The notes under the pieces: generated by a model
Database searches by the model: none
What the model was told of the DNA's origin: nothing
What the model saw: only the letters and a program-made list of their open reading frames with translations
DNA from: Misgurnus anguillicaudatus
Lineage: Eukaryota > Chordata > Actinopteri > Cypriniformes > Cobitidae
Assembly: GCF_027580225.2 (NCBI RefSeq)
Contig: NC_073341.2
Span: 9,396,001 to 9,460,000 of the forward strand
Reading direction: 5' to 3'
Length of the DNA stretch: 64,000 nucleotides
Position numbers and translations under genes: made by a program
In this document: in pieces, positions 1 through 12,478 of the stretch
How the letters are laid out: every line of letters begins with the position of its first letter
How positions within the stretch are numbered: the first letter of the stretch is position 1

Positions 1-1718
1 TCCTGTAACCACCCCAATAATCTTTAAATATCATTTCTTGCCATTTTTTAATGTGCCCCTCTGGTAAAACACTGGCCCCTCCTTGGCCCCCTAGTGAAAT
101 CTGTCTAGAACCGCCACTGTCTAATTACATGATTGAAGATGTAATTAGTAACTAATGAATTACTAGCCAACACTGGTAATACAACTGTATAATTTTTAGA
201 ACTGGAAATGTTAATGGGCTTTATCTGTCTTTTTGAACAGAAGTTCAACATATAAGTAACCTCATATCCTTAATAATGTAAAACAAATACTTTATTCACA
301 ATCACATATTTATACTGTTTCAATCTTTAAAATATGAAATGCAATGCTATTAAACTCATTTTTCCTTCATGCCTTTAAGTTCCTGTCTACAACTCACTGT
401 ATTAAACTCTATACATTAAGATATTAATAGCAAGTCTGATGTCAGGAATATTTACACAGAAATATGTACACAGCTGTTTAGTCTGGATTAGTTTGCTGCT
501 ATGCTTTTAAATATAACAGTAGCAGTTTTTTTTAAAAGTGTGTAAACTCAGCTAAAAACCTTCATTTCGACTGATTATGTATATGTATGTATATAATAAA
601 GTATGTGGTATAAGTACAGAGAGTGAATTTTTTTTCTTTAAAGGGGTACGCTTCACTGTACAAGGTTTGGGAGCCACAGCATTAATCACAATGTTGAATG
701 TGTCAGCTTTAGTACAGACTTGACTGAACCCAGCAACTACCACAAACCCAAATGCACCAGCGCACATCGGGCACGACAGCTGAGAGCGAACAGATGGCAA
801 CTATTAAACACATTAATGAATAAATCAGTTGCTGACCATCTATTATTCACATACTCACACACATACATTGACATCTCAGCTCTCTGAGGGCACTATATGA
901 TACCTACACAACTACATCTAAGCACCTCTTTATGAGAATAACAGCAAAAGACAGACACAGAAATAACCCTAAACAGATGCTCATAACCAGAACAGAATAC
1001 ACACAAAATGCCATTTATTGTGAAAAATACCACCATGAATACCTGGAAACCTCTTGCATCTGAATATTTTGATGATTTATGCTTGCACTCCACTAACTGT
1101 TGGGTTGTTTTAACCCATGATTGGGTAAAAGATGGACAAACGTTAATAAATGCCCACTTTGTGGCAGCAGTGTACTTACAAGCTGAGGTACTAGCACATC
1201 TTGCTCACTTGTCCAAGGTTTTGGTTCGTTCTTGGCCAAGTTGCATGATGACCTTGATGCCCTGCTTGATTAGGAACCATGGGTATCATTCATAAGAAGG
1301 AAAGGGACAGGAGAGGCAGAGGACTGTTACAACAGTAAAGAGAGGTACTCTTGTCCCGATTCAGGACACCGGTCCTTTTTTTTATCATGTAAAGTAGTAT
1401 TATCCAGTCTGTGTGCAGACTCAAGTCTCAAGGGGGTCGCACACCGGCCGTGCAGCTCAGCGCCGCACCCTTCTAAAAAAATCAAACACATTGTTTTCTA
1501 TGCGTATACGCACACCGGCGCTGCCAGGTGGCGCCTGTCCGCGCCGCCCAGCTGTGACTCAGGAAGTTGCTTAAATCCCTGTCGTGCCACACAGCGCCAC
1601 TCACATAGTTTAACATTAAATAACATCATATTTGTCCCAAATCATTAACGATTAACATTAGGCATCCAAGTATTAGCTGGCGGCGAATAAATGTCTTGTT
1701 TGGACATACCTGGTTGTT
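1..1718. other. No gene recognised; presumed aak1 intron 1
   Basis: This stretch lies downstream of the aak1 first exon on the minus strand, so it is probably intron. It is AT-rich up to about 1400. Between about 1430 and 1600 there is a GC-rich patch where the word CACACCGG occurs twice and a CGCCGC-type word recurs, suggesting a degenerate inverted repeat. The open frames here are short and have no recognisable domain. A possible exon-like segment on the minus strand near 1190-1260 is discussed under rejected items. Confidence 0.4.
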
Positions 1719-2296
1719 TTAAGGTGTACTCACACTATCCAAACCAAACCGCGCTCGGACGCGTTTGACCCCCAAAGCCTGGTTCGTTTGACTAGTGTGA
1801 TCGCTCTGTACCACGCCCGGGCATGGATTGGTTAATTGCGCCCCGACCGGGTTGCAGAGGTGGCAGGAGCGCGGTTCACTTGGAAGGCTATTGTGTGAGC
1901 ACAATCGCGCCTGGGCGCGATTTAAAAGGTGAAGACGTCAATTGCGTGACCACTCGCCTCCGTAAAACCTTTTGATGCATGCAGCAGGGTTACGTGAATG
2001 TCCAGGCTGCACACGTGACGGATCAACTAAGCAATATGATGGCATGTGAGAGCGCTGTCTGTAATCGCGCACCAAACGACTCCGAATAAAAAACACAGAC
2101 TTATCATTACGGTGGGTTCCAGTGTTAAGAGAGAGCTTTACTTCCTGCTTTTTGCAAAACAATCGCATCTTAATGACGAAAGCACGCCCGGGCTCGGATC
2201 GATTAAAAGGACCGTGTGAGTGTGTGCATCTGGGGGAGTAGGGAGGGGTGACAATCGCGCTAGGGTTTGGTTTAGATAATGTGAGTGCGCCCTTAA
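1719..2296. repeat. TTAA-flanked inverted-repeat miniature transposon
   Basis: The left end reads TTAAGGTGTACTCACAC and the right end is its imperfect inverse, GTGTGAGTGCGCCCTTAA. The internal motif AAACCAAACC near 1740 is mirrored by GGTTTGGTTT near 2266. TTAA lies at both boundaries (1719-1722 and 2293-2296), the duplication made by piggyBac- and Kolobok-type transposases. There is no transposase frame, so this is a non-autonomous copy. The superfamily is inferred from the duplication only. Confidence 0.7.
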
Positions 2297-3448
2297 AGAG
2301 CACCTATTTCATTGCTAAAAAACAACGTTATTTTGTGTATTTTGTATAATACAAAATGTTTGCATGGTTTATGGTTAAAAAACACATTATTTTCCACATA
2401 CCGTAAATTTTTGTAGCTCCAGATTTCACTCTCTTCCTGAAACGCACGGATTTGAAAAGCTCTGTGTCCATAATTGGCCGGCTAATCTGTACGTGATTGT
2501 GATTGGCCTGAATACCTCTGACGTCAACAGGAAATGTGACGCTCCTTACCATGTTTGAAAGATTCGCTCACAATGCAATGCTAACAGGAGTTAACTTAAA
2601 GCTGAGTCCGAAGCAAGATGAATTATGATAATGTCGGTCTTTTTCTACATCACCAATCACAGGAAGTAAACAATCCGTGTGTTTGTTGTAGTCCAAGAAT
2701 AGAGATTTACGTTGGAAACGATAACTCTCGTCATCGATTACTTACGGGGTTTGTACCTTTTGCATATCGTTAACATATGAAACTAATACACACTTACACA
2801 CCAAAGGAAATTTAAAAACGTGAATCGGACAACAGGTGCTCTTTAAAACCTCAATTTATAAGTTGGCCTGTGTGTGATTGTGCTTGATTCTTGGGTGCAA
2901 AGGTTTAACAGCCAGGGGGGAAAAAACACCCAATGGACGACGTTCCCCCTGTGGAAAAGACTTTCCACCACAGCTGGGAAAAAATCCTAGAAAACTTTTT
3001 ATGACCCTGTCCATCAAAATGATAACGTCTAACTCAACCTTTGCTCAGCACACTGAAACCACAGACCTTCCCAAGGCCACAAAAATACAAACCTATTCAG
3101 CAACTGTCTTCTAATTCAACCCAGAGGTCATGGGTGTTATACTATCAGCTGTTGACATGCACCCTTTGCTTAAATCACATGTGGGCAAAGTAGGGCCCGA
3201 GGGCCAAATGTGGCCAGCTAGCCACTTTTTTCCAGCCCGCAGTTTATATTATATTGAACGGTGTAGGATTTTGGTCCAGAATTACTCATTTAATGCAAAA
3301 GCAAGATGCTGCTAGTGCTGAAAAACTTGACTGGAAAATGAGCGCCCCAGAGCGGCAACAAAATAGAAAGATAAACACTGAATGCTGCGTGTTTAAAACA
3401 AAATAGACAGCAAAATACTTCACCAACAACAGACAGAAGCCGGTATGT

Positions 3449-4365
3449 GGGTGATTCTCACGAAACCGTTGAAACACCACGGCACTTATGATTTTAGCTT
3501 TAAAATGTGTAATATAGTAACATTAAAAAGCATCGGAATTAACACAATACTGTGTTCTACCTTGCACAATGTGTGATTTCAACATAAGAATTTGTAATTG
3601 GAAATTTTATCTCATTTTCCTGTGAAATTCTCATTACCGCAATGTGTCCGGCTGTGTTTGAACATGCTTTATGTTGTAATTTAATCAAATTAACACAAAA
3701 ATATTAAGAAAAAAATAAATGGATGTTTTGCTAGACTAGTTCAGATGACAGAAAAAATATTTACTGAATATTCATGTATAATAATAATGAAGAAAAATTA
3801 GGAAAATGATGTGTCCATGCCTGATGTTCTCATCCTCCGCAACACTTTTTGAGAACAGTTTAAGCACACATACAGAATTTTAATAAAGTTTGATTTTGAG
3901 TGACCAAGCACATGGACCAGTTACTTCAAGATGGCTACCAGGTAAGATCATTTTTTTACAGTTAATTTGAAATATTGTCTTGTCAGAATGCTTACACGAC
4001 ACTTTGATTATCATTACCGCAACAGATGCTTATTAAATGTTAATTTAATTAATAGAAGCATAATACTTTGATTTTAAATGCATGTGCAGAATCTCCAAAT
4101 TATGTTCTTTCAGGTTTGTCATGTCATTTTGAAAATATGTCAGTGTTGATGTTTTCTCACTGTTGCGGTAATGAGATTTTTTAGGACTAATTTTTTAAAT
4201 TATGTTACAAAAAGTGTTAAATGATAAGTAAAAGTTTTTAAATGAATGTTCCCATTTACTCCAGACTTTGTTTTTCAATGTCTGGTGGGAAAAAAAGTAA
4301 ATTTAAGCAATTTTTACATTTTCATGCTTGACATTTTTAAAACCAAGTTTTCGTGAGAATCACCC
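3449..4365. repeat. Inverted-repeat element with GGGTGATTCTCACGAAA ends
   Basis: The left end GGGTGATTCTCACGAAA (3449) is repeated inverted at the right end (to 4365), bounding about 0.9 kb of AT-rich non-coding DNA. The word CATTACCGCAA recurs inside (about 3635 and 4013), with an inverted form near 4163. No transposase was seen. It is a non-autonomous DNA transposon of unassigned superfamily. Confidence 0.65.
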
Positions 4366-4398
4366 ATGTGTTGTTTGCCAAGACATATTGCTATTTTT

Positions 4399-4820
4399 AG
4401 GGCTCAATGCAAATATTTTCTATACTGGCCCAGTCAGGCCAGTGTTTCAGGTTTTCACTTGCCCTGCCAAAATTTTCACTGGCCCAATAAAAAAATGTCA
4501 GTGTCACATATTTAAAAATAATAATTCAAAATATAATTGTATATATAACAGACATGTTACAACAAAAAATGCTTCCAACTTTTCTGCTTTACCTGTAAAC
4601 TGACAGCAAATCGTGCAAAATATTGCATCGTTTCTTTCGTCGTGTTTTACTTAAGTAAATGTCTGCTTCCAAGATGTTAAATAATATACATTGATAAAAA
4701 TATATTTTAGTGACTGAGGGTGAAGCACTGGCTCGATCGGGCAAGTGACAATACTTTTTACTGGCCCGACGTCTCTCACGCTTGCCCCGGGCCACCAGGC
4801 AGTCCTTTATGTTGAGCCCT
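4399..4820. repeat. hAT-like short element with AGGGCTCAA ends
   Basis: AGGGCTCAA at 4399 is mirrored by TTGAGCCCT ending at 4820. Inside, the words TGGCCC and CTTGCCC recur near both ends. TATTTTT-type words flank both sides, suggesting a target duplication, but the exact border is ambiguous by one or two bases. The element is non-coding. Confidence 0.55.
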
Positions 4821-5473
4821 GTATTTTTAAAAAGACCAAACTGCTTAGCTCTGTTTTTAACATCATATTGATATGTAAAAATTATCTACCAATGTACATG
4901 AAACAATTTGCCCTTAAGAAAATGAAGCATGCTTTAACTACATTAAATGAACTAAATGATCATCTGCTCCAGATCTGTGGTCAGGATCATGTCACACAGG
5001 AAACATTCATTGCTGTCATGGGTGGGTAGCATAAACACAGTTACATGAGCCAGACCTTCATTTCAGCGTCTTTAGTATGCTAATCCAATAAGCTTTAATC
5101 CGCTCTTATTGTTCATAGACACTTAACCACTGAGATTGTACATGATGAAGCTGTTGCATGCATGCATCACTGCAGAGTTCACTTCTGAACCTGGATTTGC
5201 CATGAATACCCTGTCATTTTTGTAAACCTTTTGGCATTAAGTCTTTTCCACTATGCAGATTATTCTGGCGGCTGGCCAAAAACCGAAGTATATTTCGCAT
5301 GATCTATTCCTTTAATGCCCTTTATAGGCAACGCATCAGCGATATACTTTCCTGTATTTAAGAAGTGTTTACATTACAAGACTACTGTCTGGGAAACATC
5401 CCTCTCACAGTTGGCAGCAGCATTACAATACTACTAAACATACGAGCAAACTATCTCCTTATGGTCTCATTTA

Positions 5474-6234
5474 TGGCGCTTTTCCATTGCATAGTACCCC
5501 ACGGTTCGGTTTGTGTCAGGTCGGGTCAGGTCACCTCACTTTGGCTTGGTTAGCTTTTCCATCGAGTTTAGTATCACCTCGCAGTGGGAGGGATTATAGG
5601 CGTGTCGTTATATTTGCGCTGCCTACTGCTGTGACATCATCAAGTGAGAGCGTTGTTGTACATTCCCATACATTTATTTATTTCTCAGTCCACCACAAAA
5701 TTAAAATTGGCCACCACAAATAGATGTTTGCACATTGCGTTAATCACTACCTCCGTCTCACATGACAGTTTCTGTACAAACACCTGTGGCGTCAGTCGAC
5801 GCGCTCCGCTGACCCTCATTTAAGTTGCATTTAAGCATATATGCGGACTTGCGCGTCGTGAATGTTTTACCACAAGCTGCATGTCTGGAAAAAAACTGTT
5901 ATGGTGTCCCTGATTCTCAACTTGTGGATGTTTTTCATCGCTAAAACTGAGTTTGGGAACTTATAGCAGAGCACAGATATCGACATGTTTGCTCGAAACA
6001 GCGCAAGCTAGCATGAAGGTAAAGCTAATCTTTTACATTAGCGATGATGCTGGTAGTGACGATTCTCTCAGACCAATCAGTGATCTACAGTGTTTTTGCA
6101 TCACATTTTGGTAACAGCTCAGCGAGGTGGAACTAAAAAAGTATTGGGTACTACGTACTGCACCCAGTGGAAAAGCCCCAAAAGTAAGCTGACCCAAACC
6201 AAACCGTGGGGTACTATGCAATGGAAAAGCACCA
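5474..6234. repeat. Inverted-repeat element with TGGCGCTTTTCCATTGCA ends
   Basis: The left end TGGCGCTTTTCCATTGCA, followed by a tract around AGTACCCCACGGTT, is mirrored almost perfectly at the right end by AACCGTGGGGTACT and TGCAATGGAAAAGC. The complementarity extends about 35 bases. The 0.76-kb interior has no recognisable protein. It is a non-autonomous DNA transposon in presumed aak1 intron 1. Confidence 0.7.
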
Positions 6235-6254
6235 TTACATGCCGACTGCCAACA

Positions 6255-6460
6255 AAACATACATTTGATGCAGTTTTCCTTATCGCCTGCAACTCCTAAC
6301 CCGGTTGTGACCGCCAAATTTCAACGAAATCCAGTATTAAACAATCACACGCAAAACTCCACTTCTACCCCGGATAAACAAACTATATCCATTTTTTCCA
6401 TAAGGCTGGCTTATTCGAAAGCTGAACAAGGCTTTCTTCTCCTTACATGCAAAACGCAGT
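6255..6460. repeat. Dispersed repeat, inverted copy near 49135-49335
   Basis: The segment from about 6255 to 6410 reads, in reverse complement, very like the segment 49135-49335 inside naa35 (shared pieces include AACAAACTA, TCGCCTG-type and GAAATCCA-type words in the same order). It is a dispersed family member without recognisable coding content. Confidence 0.45.
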
Positions 6461-6690
6461 GATGCCTATGACTTCTACTCAAAGGAACAACAATGCTAAT
6501 GAGCGTCCTCACTCTGATTAACATGTGGGAGTGCTTTTCTGGGGGAAGTGCCCATAAAAGGATTATGGGGTCACTGATATGTAACAGGTACCCATGTTCG
6601 AAAAAACTTTTTGAAACTTGTAGGAAAAAGGAGGCGTGAGTTTGTCCCAGAAATACTCTGTCACATGCTTGACAAACGTGCTACAGAACC

Positions 6691-7800
6691 ATGGTTTCCC
6701 GCAGCACTTTTCAGTTTGGGCGGCCCGCATAAGCTGGGAAACCCCACCGCCTTAACTAGGTCGTAAAAATAATCGCTGCAAAAAAGGCCGTCAAGTGCAA
6801 AGCAGTGTTTCCCACAGGATTTTGAGAGACTGTGGTGGTGATGACGTCACCCGCTAATTAGCATATATTTGACGTCATCATGTCGTGTTTGCGTTTGATC
6901 TGGTGTTGGCACCTGAAATATGTTTCACTTCTACTCTTTGATCTGTATTTGATCTGTATTATATATCAAATTACATTTTAAGCTGAATTAAGCTGTTTTA
7001 AATAGTGAAATAAAAATGTAATGGGAATCATGAAAATTCTATTTGTGGGGGCCAGTGTTGATTCTGTGGTGGGCCACCACAAATAAATCAATGTATGGGA
7101 AACACTGGAGAAAGACATGGTCCGGACCATCACTGTCTGGAGGATAACTAGTCAGTTGATAAAACATTTTGGAGAATAGCGCTGATGCGCTTCACACCGC
7201 GAGCGTGCACCCGCGCCACACAGCCGAAATGAGATAAAGACGTGATCCGTCATGTCTAGAGGACAGCCAGTTGATAAAACACGTGTCCAGGAGAACTGTA
7301 AGTGGACTTATGTTTTAGGTTTATTTAAGCCTGTTATTGTATTAGTCTATAGTTCTTGCAAATTTAAGGTTTCACGTGCCTGTTGATTAGATATAATTGT
7401 TGAGCGCTCTTGCTCACTTTATTTATGTGCACTATTTACATGCTACAGTAGATACACTCCTTTAAGATAATGTAATTAATAGTGGGAAATAATTCGTTTT
7501 TACAATTTCTATCTATCATCGTTCGCCAGACGTTCTACAACATCTGCTTTAGTTTGTGTTTATTAACCCTTTGGAACCCTTTATTCACGCAGCTATAAAC
7601 ATTTAATTTATTAATAATCTAGCATGTGTTCATTTTCTGTCATAGTTTCTTCAAAATAAAGTTTTATTTGAGTGTTTTAAATAAAAATATTTACATTTTT
7701 GTCATAATGCGTACGCTCCGCCCCTTTGATTGCCACGCCCCCGGCCCCACCCCTCGAACCACCCTACCACCTTAACTAACAAATTTCTGCGGGAAACCCT
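6691..7800. repeat. Inverted-repeat element with GGTTTCCCGCAG ends
   Basis: GGTTTCCCGCAG (from 6693) is mirrored by CTGCGGGAAACC(CT) ending at 7800, a hAT-like terminus. A second inverted-repeat element at 6803-7106 lies inside it. No transposase was seen. Confidence 0.6.
6803..7106. repeat. Nested 304-bp element with CAGTGTTTCCCA ends
   Basis: CAGTGTTTCCCA at 6803 and TGGGAAACACTG ending at 7106 are exact inverted repeats, a hAT-type terminus. The interior includes GGCCACCAC words that also occur near 5709. It lies within the larger element 6691-7800 and is non-coding. I could not find a clear 8-bp duplication. Confidence 0.65.
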
Positions 7801-8810
7801 GAGAACATTTTTTGTTGTTGTTGTTTATTTATTGCGTTCTTGCAGAATAAAAATATTAATTTCTTTAAAGAAAAAAATTATATAGTGATTGTAATTTTCT
7901 TCATGATATTGGATTCATGATTTTATTGTTGCAATATTATATTATTTGCATTTAGCACTGCTTTCTCTTAAATCAAATCTGTGAAATTTAGTTCTGACCT
8001 GCACTTTTAAGTTGTAACCCACCAGTTATGACCCACAATCAACACATTAGATAATAGACAATCCCTAAGACATTGCTTCTCCTTACAGCAGAATGCCTAT
8101 GGTCTCTCGTGAGACACAATGATCTCAAATCTGCTTACAGGCAACAACAGAGATGACTTAAAGCTGTTGACTCAAGCATTCAGAATTCTCCAGGCACTGA
8201 GGTCATGACATGAACATATGACAGACTGTTCTCTCACAGCTCTTATAATATTATCTGCAGCTTTACATGCCATGAAAAGCTCAACATGAGCCTTTTACTG
8301 CATTTACACCATACCTACATTTTTGCCATGTCTGACAGCGTGAATAAGGTTCTCTGTTGAGCCTCTACTGAGGTTTTCTGTACATTAGTGGGAACATTTA
8401 ATGACTCGAAATTACAAAATGCAGGAAAACCCTACTGAAGTCCCAAATGAGCCGTTTGTTGTAGTTCTTTTCCTGTTTAAGATAACATATTCCCCTTGGA
8501 AGTGGACTTTGAGCTTTGAAACTCTCCAGATCTTTTTTTCCTCAAACACTAACTAAAGTTAAAAAGTGATGATGCATAATATAGAACCCCTTTAAGCCTT
8601 ATCTGCTGAGGCAGCACGCGTCACTCTGTGCTGTCAGCAAACGTGACGCATGAATGAATGGGCATTACGTCAGAGGATCAGAGTCATTCATAGGCCGTAT
8701 CATAATTAATCCCCCATTATTGTTTATTTCATTCATTCCCTTTATGTTGAATTTTATTTATGACTTCTACCAGGTGATTTAATAAGAGTCACAAAAGTAG
8801 CATATCTTAC

Positions 8811-8967
8811 CCTCCGCCAACGTCTCCTCCACGGTGACTTGATACCGTCCTATGGAGAAAACCCGTCCGATAAAAGTGCCGCCGTTGCCGGAGCCCGCGC
8901 CGCCTCCAGCACCAGACAAGGGCACGGAGCTCACCATCTCCCGTCGGGCGTCGAAGAACTTCTTCAT
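8811..8967 (-). CDS. aak1: AP2-associated protein kinase 1, first coding exon (partial gene)
   Basis: AAK1 is a Ser/Thr kinase of the Numb-associated kinase family. It phosphorylates the AP-2 mu subunit and tunes clathrin endocytosis. This exon encodes 52 residues plus one base. It starts [10 protein letters not shown], continues as a Gly/Ser/Ala-rich linker, then reads [16 protein letters not shown] and LAEG, the first beta-strand region of the kinase domain just before the glycine-rich loop. It ends at a good donor, GAGG|GTAAGA (GT at 8809-8810). The start is the ATG at 8967, the usual family start. The relative BMP2K has a different N-terminus, so aak1 fits better, though I cannot say which fish paralogue. 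All later exons must lie to the left, beyond the window or unrecognised in 1-8800. The exon is G+C-rich, as expected near a promoter. Confidence 0.85.
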
Positions 8968-10180
8968 TGTCCAACCACCAGCACTTTTACTTCAAGTATT
9001 AAATCATAAAAAACAACCCGTTTCTTATGTTTTTGTCGTCCGACGGCTCAACCGAAGCTCGATAACAGACGCACAAATTAAAACACGATGATTTCTCAGT
9101 ACAATTGAGTCCAGGAAACGCTGCACATTTATCAGAGGTAGAAACGAGAGCAGCGGACCCTCATGAAGTTGCATTAAATTCAGTGTGAAATATCTGCGGC
9201 ATTAGATGAATAAGACAAACAGGAATCATATGTCAAACGCCCAGCCGGATGAGTCACCATTCACTAGTATTCATACTTGCGAACCTTAATCTGACATCAC
9301 CTATTCAGCTTATAATGTAAATATCTGTTAAATGTCCGAAGAAAGCCATGCGCTCTTGTCAGCTGATGCGCCTTTATAAACAAGACAGCAGGGAAACAAA
9401 ATATTCACAGGGTCCTCGTCCTGCAGGCACGCTGTTTTTATTAAATACGGGTTGTTCCTCGACAGCAATATCCGCAGTAATTGTCGCCAGTAAAGCGTTC
9501 AAGAGTTGCTTTTTTGGTTCTCATTCAAACATCTCAGCTGACCCTTTAAAACAGACACTTGCGTCCGAGCGAAAATCAGGAAGTGTCACGCGTATGGAGG
9601 AAAACAGCTGGATTGTCATGCAGGTTCGTAAATCATAGTGTTCGGTCGGGTTGTGATAAAAAGGTCAGATATGGAAAATAATGATAGACGGTTTGAAAAG
9701 AAGATTAAACAGCGCGTTATTAGTGTCGGCCGTCCACGGTCTGTGACGCGCTGGTAGTTTAGTTCAACAGAGAATGGTGACGTCAGCGGGGAGACGTACA
9801 CATGCGCTTCAAATAATTGCCGTTAGACGGCGCCATAACCAGCCTTAAAATTACTATAAATTACTATAATCAAATTATTCACCTTTTAATAACTGTCACT
9901 TTCACAGGTGACGTTTGGCATTACATATATAAAACAATGTTTATTTAGTCTTAACCAACACTTATATTGACAAACTATCAAAACAGTATCGCTCTCAGAT
10001 TGAGGTTTTAATATTTCATCACCATTTTGCAAAAAATAATAATATAGTAATTTTCTAAAATTTCAATGGCCAACAGGTGGGCCAAATGTGTTTTAAACAT
10101 ATTTATTATTAAATATCCTATAAACCTGAAATAATCTTGACAAACTATATATTGTTGAAAAGCTCAAAGAATGTAGCTTT

Positions 10181-10597
10181 GATAGTTCACTTTAAAATGA
10201 AAATTCTGTAATCATTTACTCATCCTCATGTTGATCTAAATCTGTATGCATTTCTTTTTTTCTGATGAACACTAAAGAAGATATTTTGAGAAATGATGGT
10301 AAACACACAGCAAAATAGTGACCATTGACTTCCATAGTAGGAATAAAAAAATATGATGGAATTTAATAAGTAATGTCACTTGTGTGCTTATCATCATTTA
10401 TCAAAATATTTTCTTCATCATTTATCACAATACTTCCAAAATGTTTTTTCCTACTATGGAAGTCAATGGTCACTTTTACTCCTGTGTGTTTACCATCATT
10501 TCTCAAAATATCTTCTTTAGTGTTCATCAGAAAAAAGAAATTCATACAGGTTTAGATCAACATGAGGATGAGAAAATGATGACAGAATTTAACTATC
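10181..10597. repeat. Fold-back repeat of about 417 bp
   Basis: The left arm (GATAGTT at 10181 through CCATAGTAGG near 10343) is repeated as an inverted right arm (CCTACTATGG near 10451 through AACTATC at 10597). Each arm is about 150 bases with scattered mismatches. It is non-coding; the open frames on both strands are by-products of the symmetry. Confidence 0.7.
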
Positions 10598-10938
10598 CCT
10601 TTACGGCAATTTGATGATAGAAATTTGTAGTAACAGTCATTTTGTTTAATGTCACTTATCCCATAGGAATACATATGAATTATTATATATTCATAATTGT
10701 AATATAAATCTTCAACAATATTGACAACCTGGCTGAATTTATGTCAGCTGTGTTTATGTCAACAGCTAGCTTGATGTGTAATGACGGTTGCCAACTAAGG
10801 CTAATTTTTGTCACAGCATCTCCAGCTTGTGCCACAGTGACAATTCTTCATCCAAACTAGACGTAAAAAAATGTAGCATACATTACAACTTTGACTGTAG
10901 ATTATTTTTGGGGCAATAAAACTGATTCTGTTTTTGAT

Positions 10939-11348
10939 TTAAAGGTGTGCAGTGTGTACATTTTAGCGGCATCTAGCGGTGAGGTTGCGAATTGCAGCCA
11001 AAGGCTCAGTCCACTGGTCACCTCTTGCTTCTGAAACACATATATATTGGCGCTTTATAGAGAAGCTACGGTAGCAGCCACTGGACAAACATGTCATCGC
11101 CAGAGACAACTTAGTAAAAAAGTTTGTTCGTTAAGAGCTGCTGTAAAAACATGGCGGCACAAAATGGCGACTTCCATGTAAGGAGACCCTCGGTGTATGT
11201 ATGTATATAAAAACGTCTCAATCTAAGGTAATAAACACATAACGGTTCATTATTAAAGGTCTTTATACACCCCTGATAATATAGTTTTGTATATTATTTT
11301 GCATTTCTGTCAAGAGATCCTTCTAAAAATTACACATTGCACCTTTAA
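10939..11348. repeat. TTAA-flanked miniature transposon
   Basis: The left end TTAAAGGTGTGCAGTGTGTA is mirrored at the right by TACACATTGCACCTTTAA. TTAA lies at 10939-10942 and 11345-11348. The interior is about 400 bp and non-coding. It fits the piggyBac/Kolobok duplication rule. Confidence 0.65.
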
Positions 11349-11788
11349 GTAGAAAATAGTAGTTGTTTGATTGTTTAAGGCTTATTCAGTCATCACTAAC
11401 TTTGCACTGCACATACGATTAAAGCATAGGGTTTTATTAAGAGACTTTAACTTCTACAGTTAGCTGGAGGACTAATGGCAAAATTTACTATTATAGAATG
11501 ATTGAAAAATAATAATGTTATGATATTAATACAAGATAACAAGTGTCAGTAAATCAGCGTCAGTAGCCCTTATTTGTACAGAATAATACTTAAAACAAAA
11601 TTTTAAATATGTAAACAGAAATATGTTAATATAAAATATGTTAACAATGTACATCTTGTACATTTTTTATCCAGTATTATATTCATTATTTATAATTGTC
11701 TAGTGCTTAGACGTGGAAATTATGTGATAAAACCAATAAACAAAGCAAATGGAAAACAGCCATCAGCCTCACTGGATTGACAATGGTC

Positions 11789-12034
11789 GTTTCTCAATCT
11801 GAAGGTTGCCGCCTGCAGAGGTCGCATATGCCGACTGCATACGTCATCAAGCCTGGATTATTTAAGTTTACTAAATTTAGCATTACATTCGCAGATTAGC
11901 CTATAAACATATTACAACGATTTACAATTACCTAAGGATAATAGTCAACTTTATAATCGTTAATATTCTGAAATAAGACGTGATGACGTATGCAGATGCG
12001 ACCTCCGGAGTATGCAGCCTTCGGATTGAGACAC
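11789..12034. repeat. 246-bp inverted-repeat element with TTTCTCAATC(T/C)GAAGG ends
   Basis: GTTTCTCAATCTGAAGG at 11789 is mirrored by CCTTCGGATTGAGACAC at 12034. Internal words (CATACGTCATCA and TGATGACGTATG) are also mirrored. The element is non-coding and lies about 450 bp upstream of the ddx51 start. The terminal motif resembles that of the outer element at 59157-60005. Confidence 0.65.
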
Positions 12035-12478
12035 AAACATATATTAAAATGTAAAAACATTTTATTTTTATCATAATTATCTGTGATTGGCCCATTTATT
12101 CAGCGATGAAAAGAAAACGAGTGATGCTTTTCGATGAACTAAAATTTAACAAATTAATTCACTAAACAGAGTTTTCAGCTTTTGCTAAATATTTAGACAA
12201 AAGGGATATGTTTTTTAATTTTTTTTTTAATAAAATGTGTACTCATACTAATGTAATCTGTCAGTTTTACGATTATATTAAATGTGTATGTGCCCCATTC
12301 ACGCACGCACGGCACGCCAAAGTCTCTACGTCATCAGTACGCGACTGTCAACACTTTTCCCACATGGTTCATTTTCATAGAGCCACAGTACAAATTTGTC
12401 TGTTCTAATATATCTTGGTGATGTGTGTTAATTAAATAAGTTAATATTCGTTATTGATTATAAGGCCAGGGGTCTGCA

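Larger units (their letters stand above)
8968..12478. other. Intergenic region between divergent aak1 and ddx51
   Basis: About 3.5 kb separates the two start codons, which face away from each other. The part near aak1 (8970-9830) is richer in CpG and probably holds its promoter and 5' UTR, although no TATA box or unique start can be picked. The rest is dominated by the inverted-repeat elements listed separately at 10181-10597, 10939-11348 and 11789-12034. No protein gene is recognised. Confidence 0.55.

Noticed and set aside
1190..1270. Exon-like minus-strand segment reading GIKVIMQLGQERTKTLDK between an AAGCAG and a GTGAGC site
   Set aside because: No family recognised, reading frames on both strands look equally protein-like, and the neighbouring text is repeat-like. 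Without transcript evidence it cannot be called.
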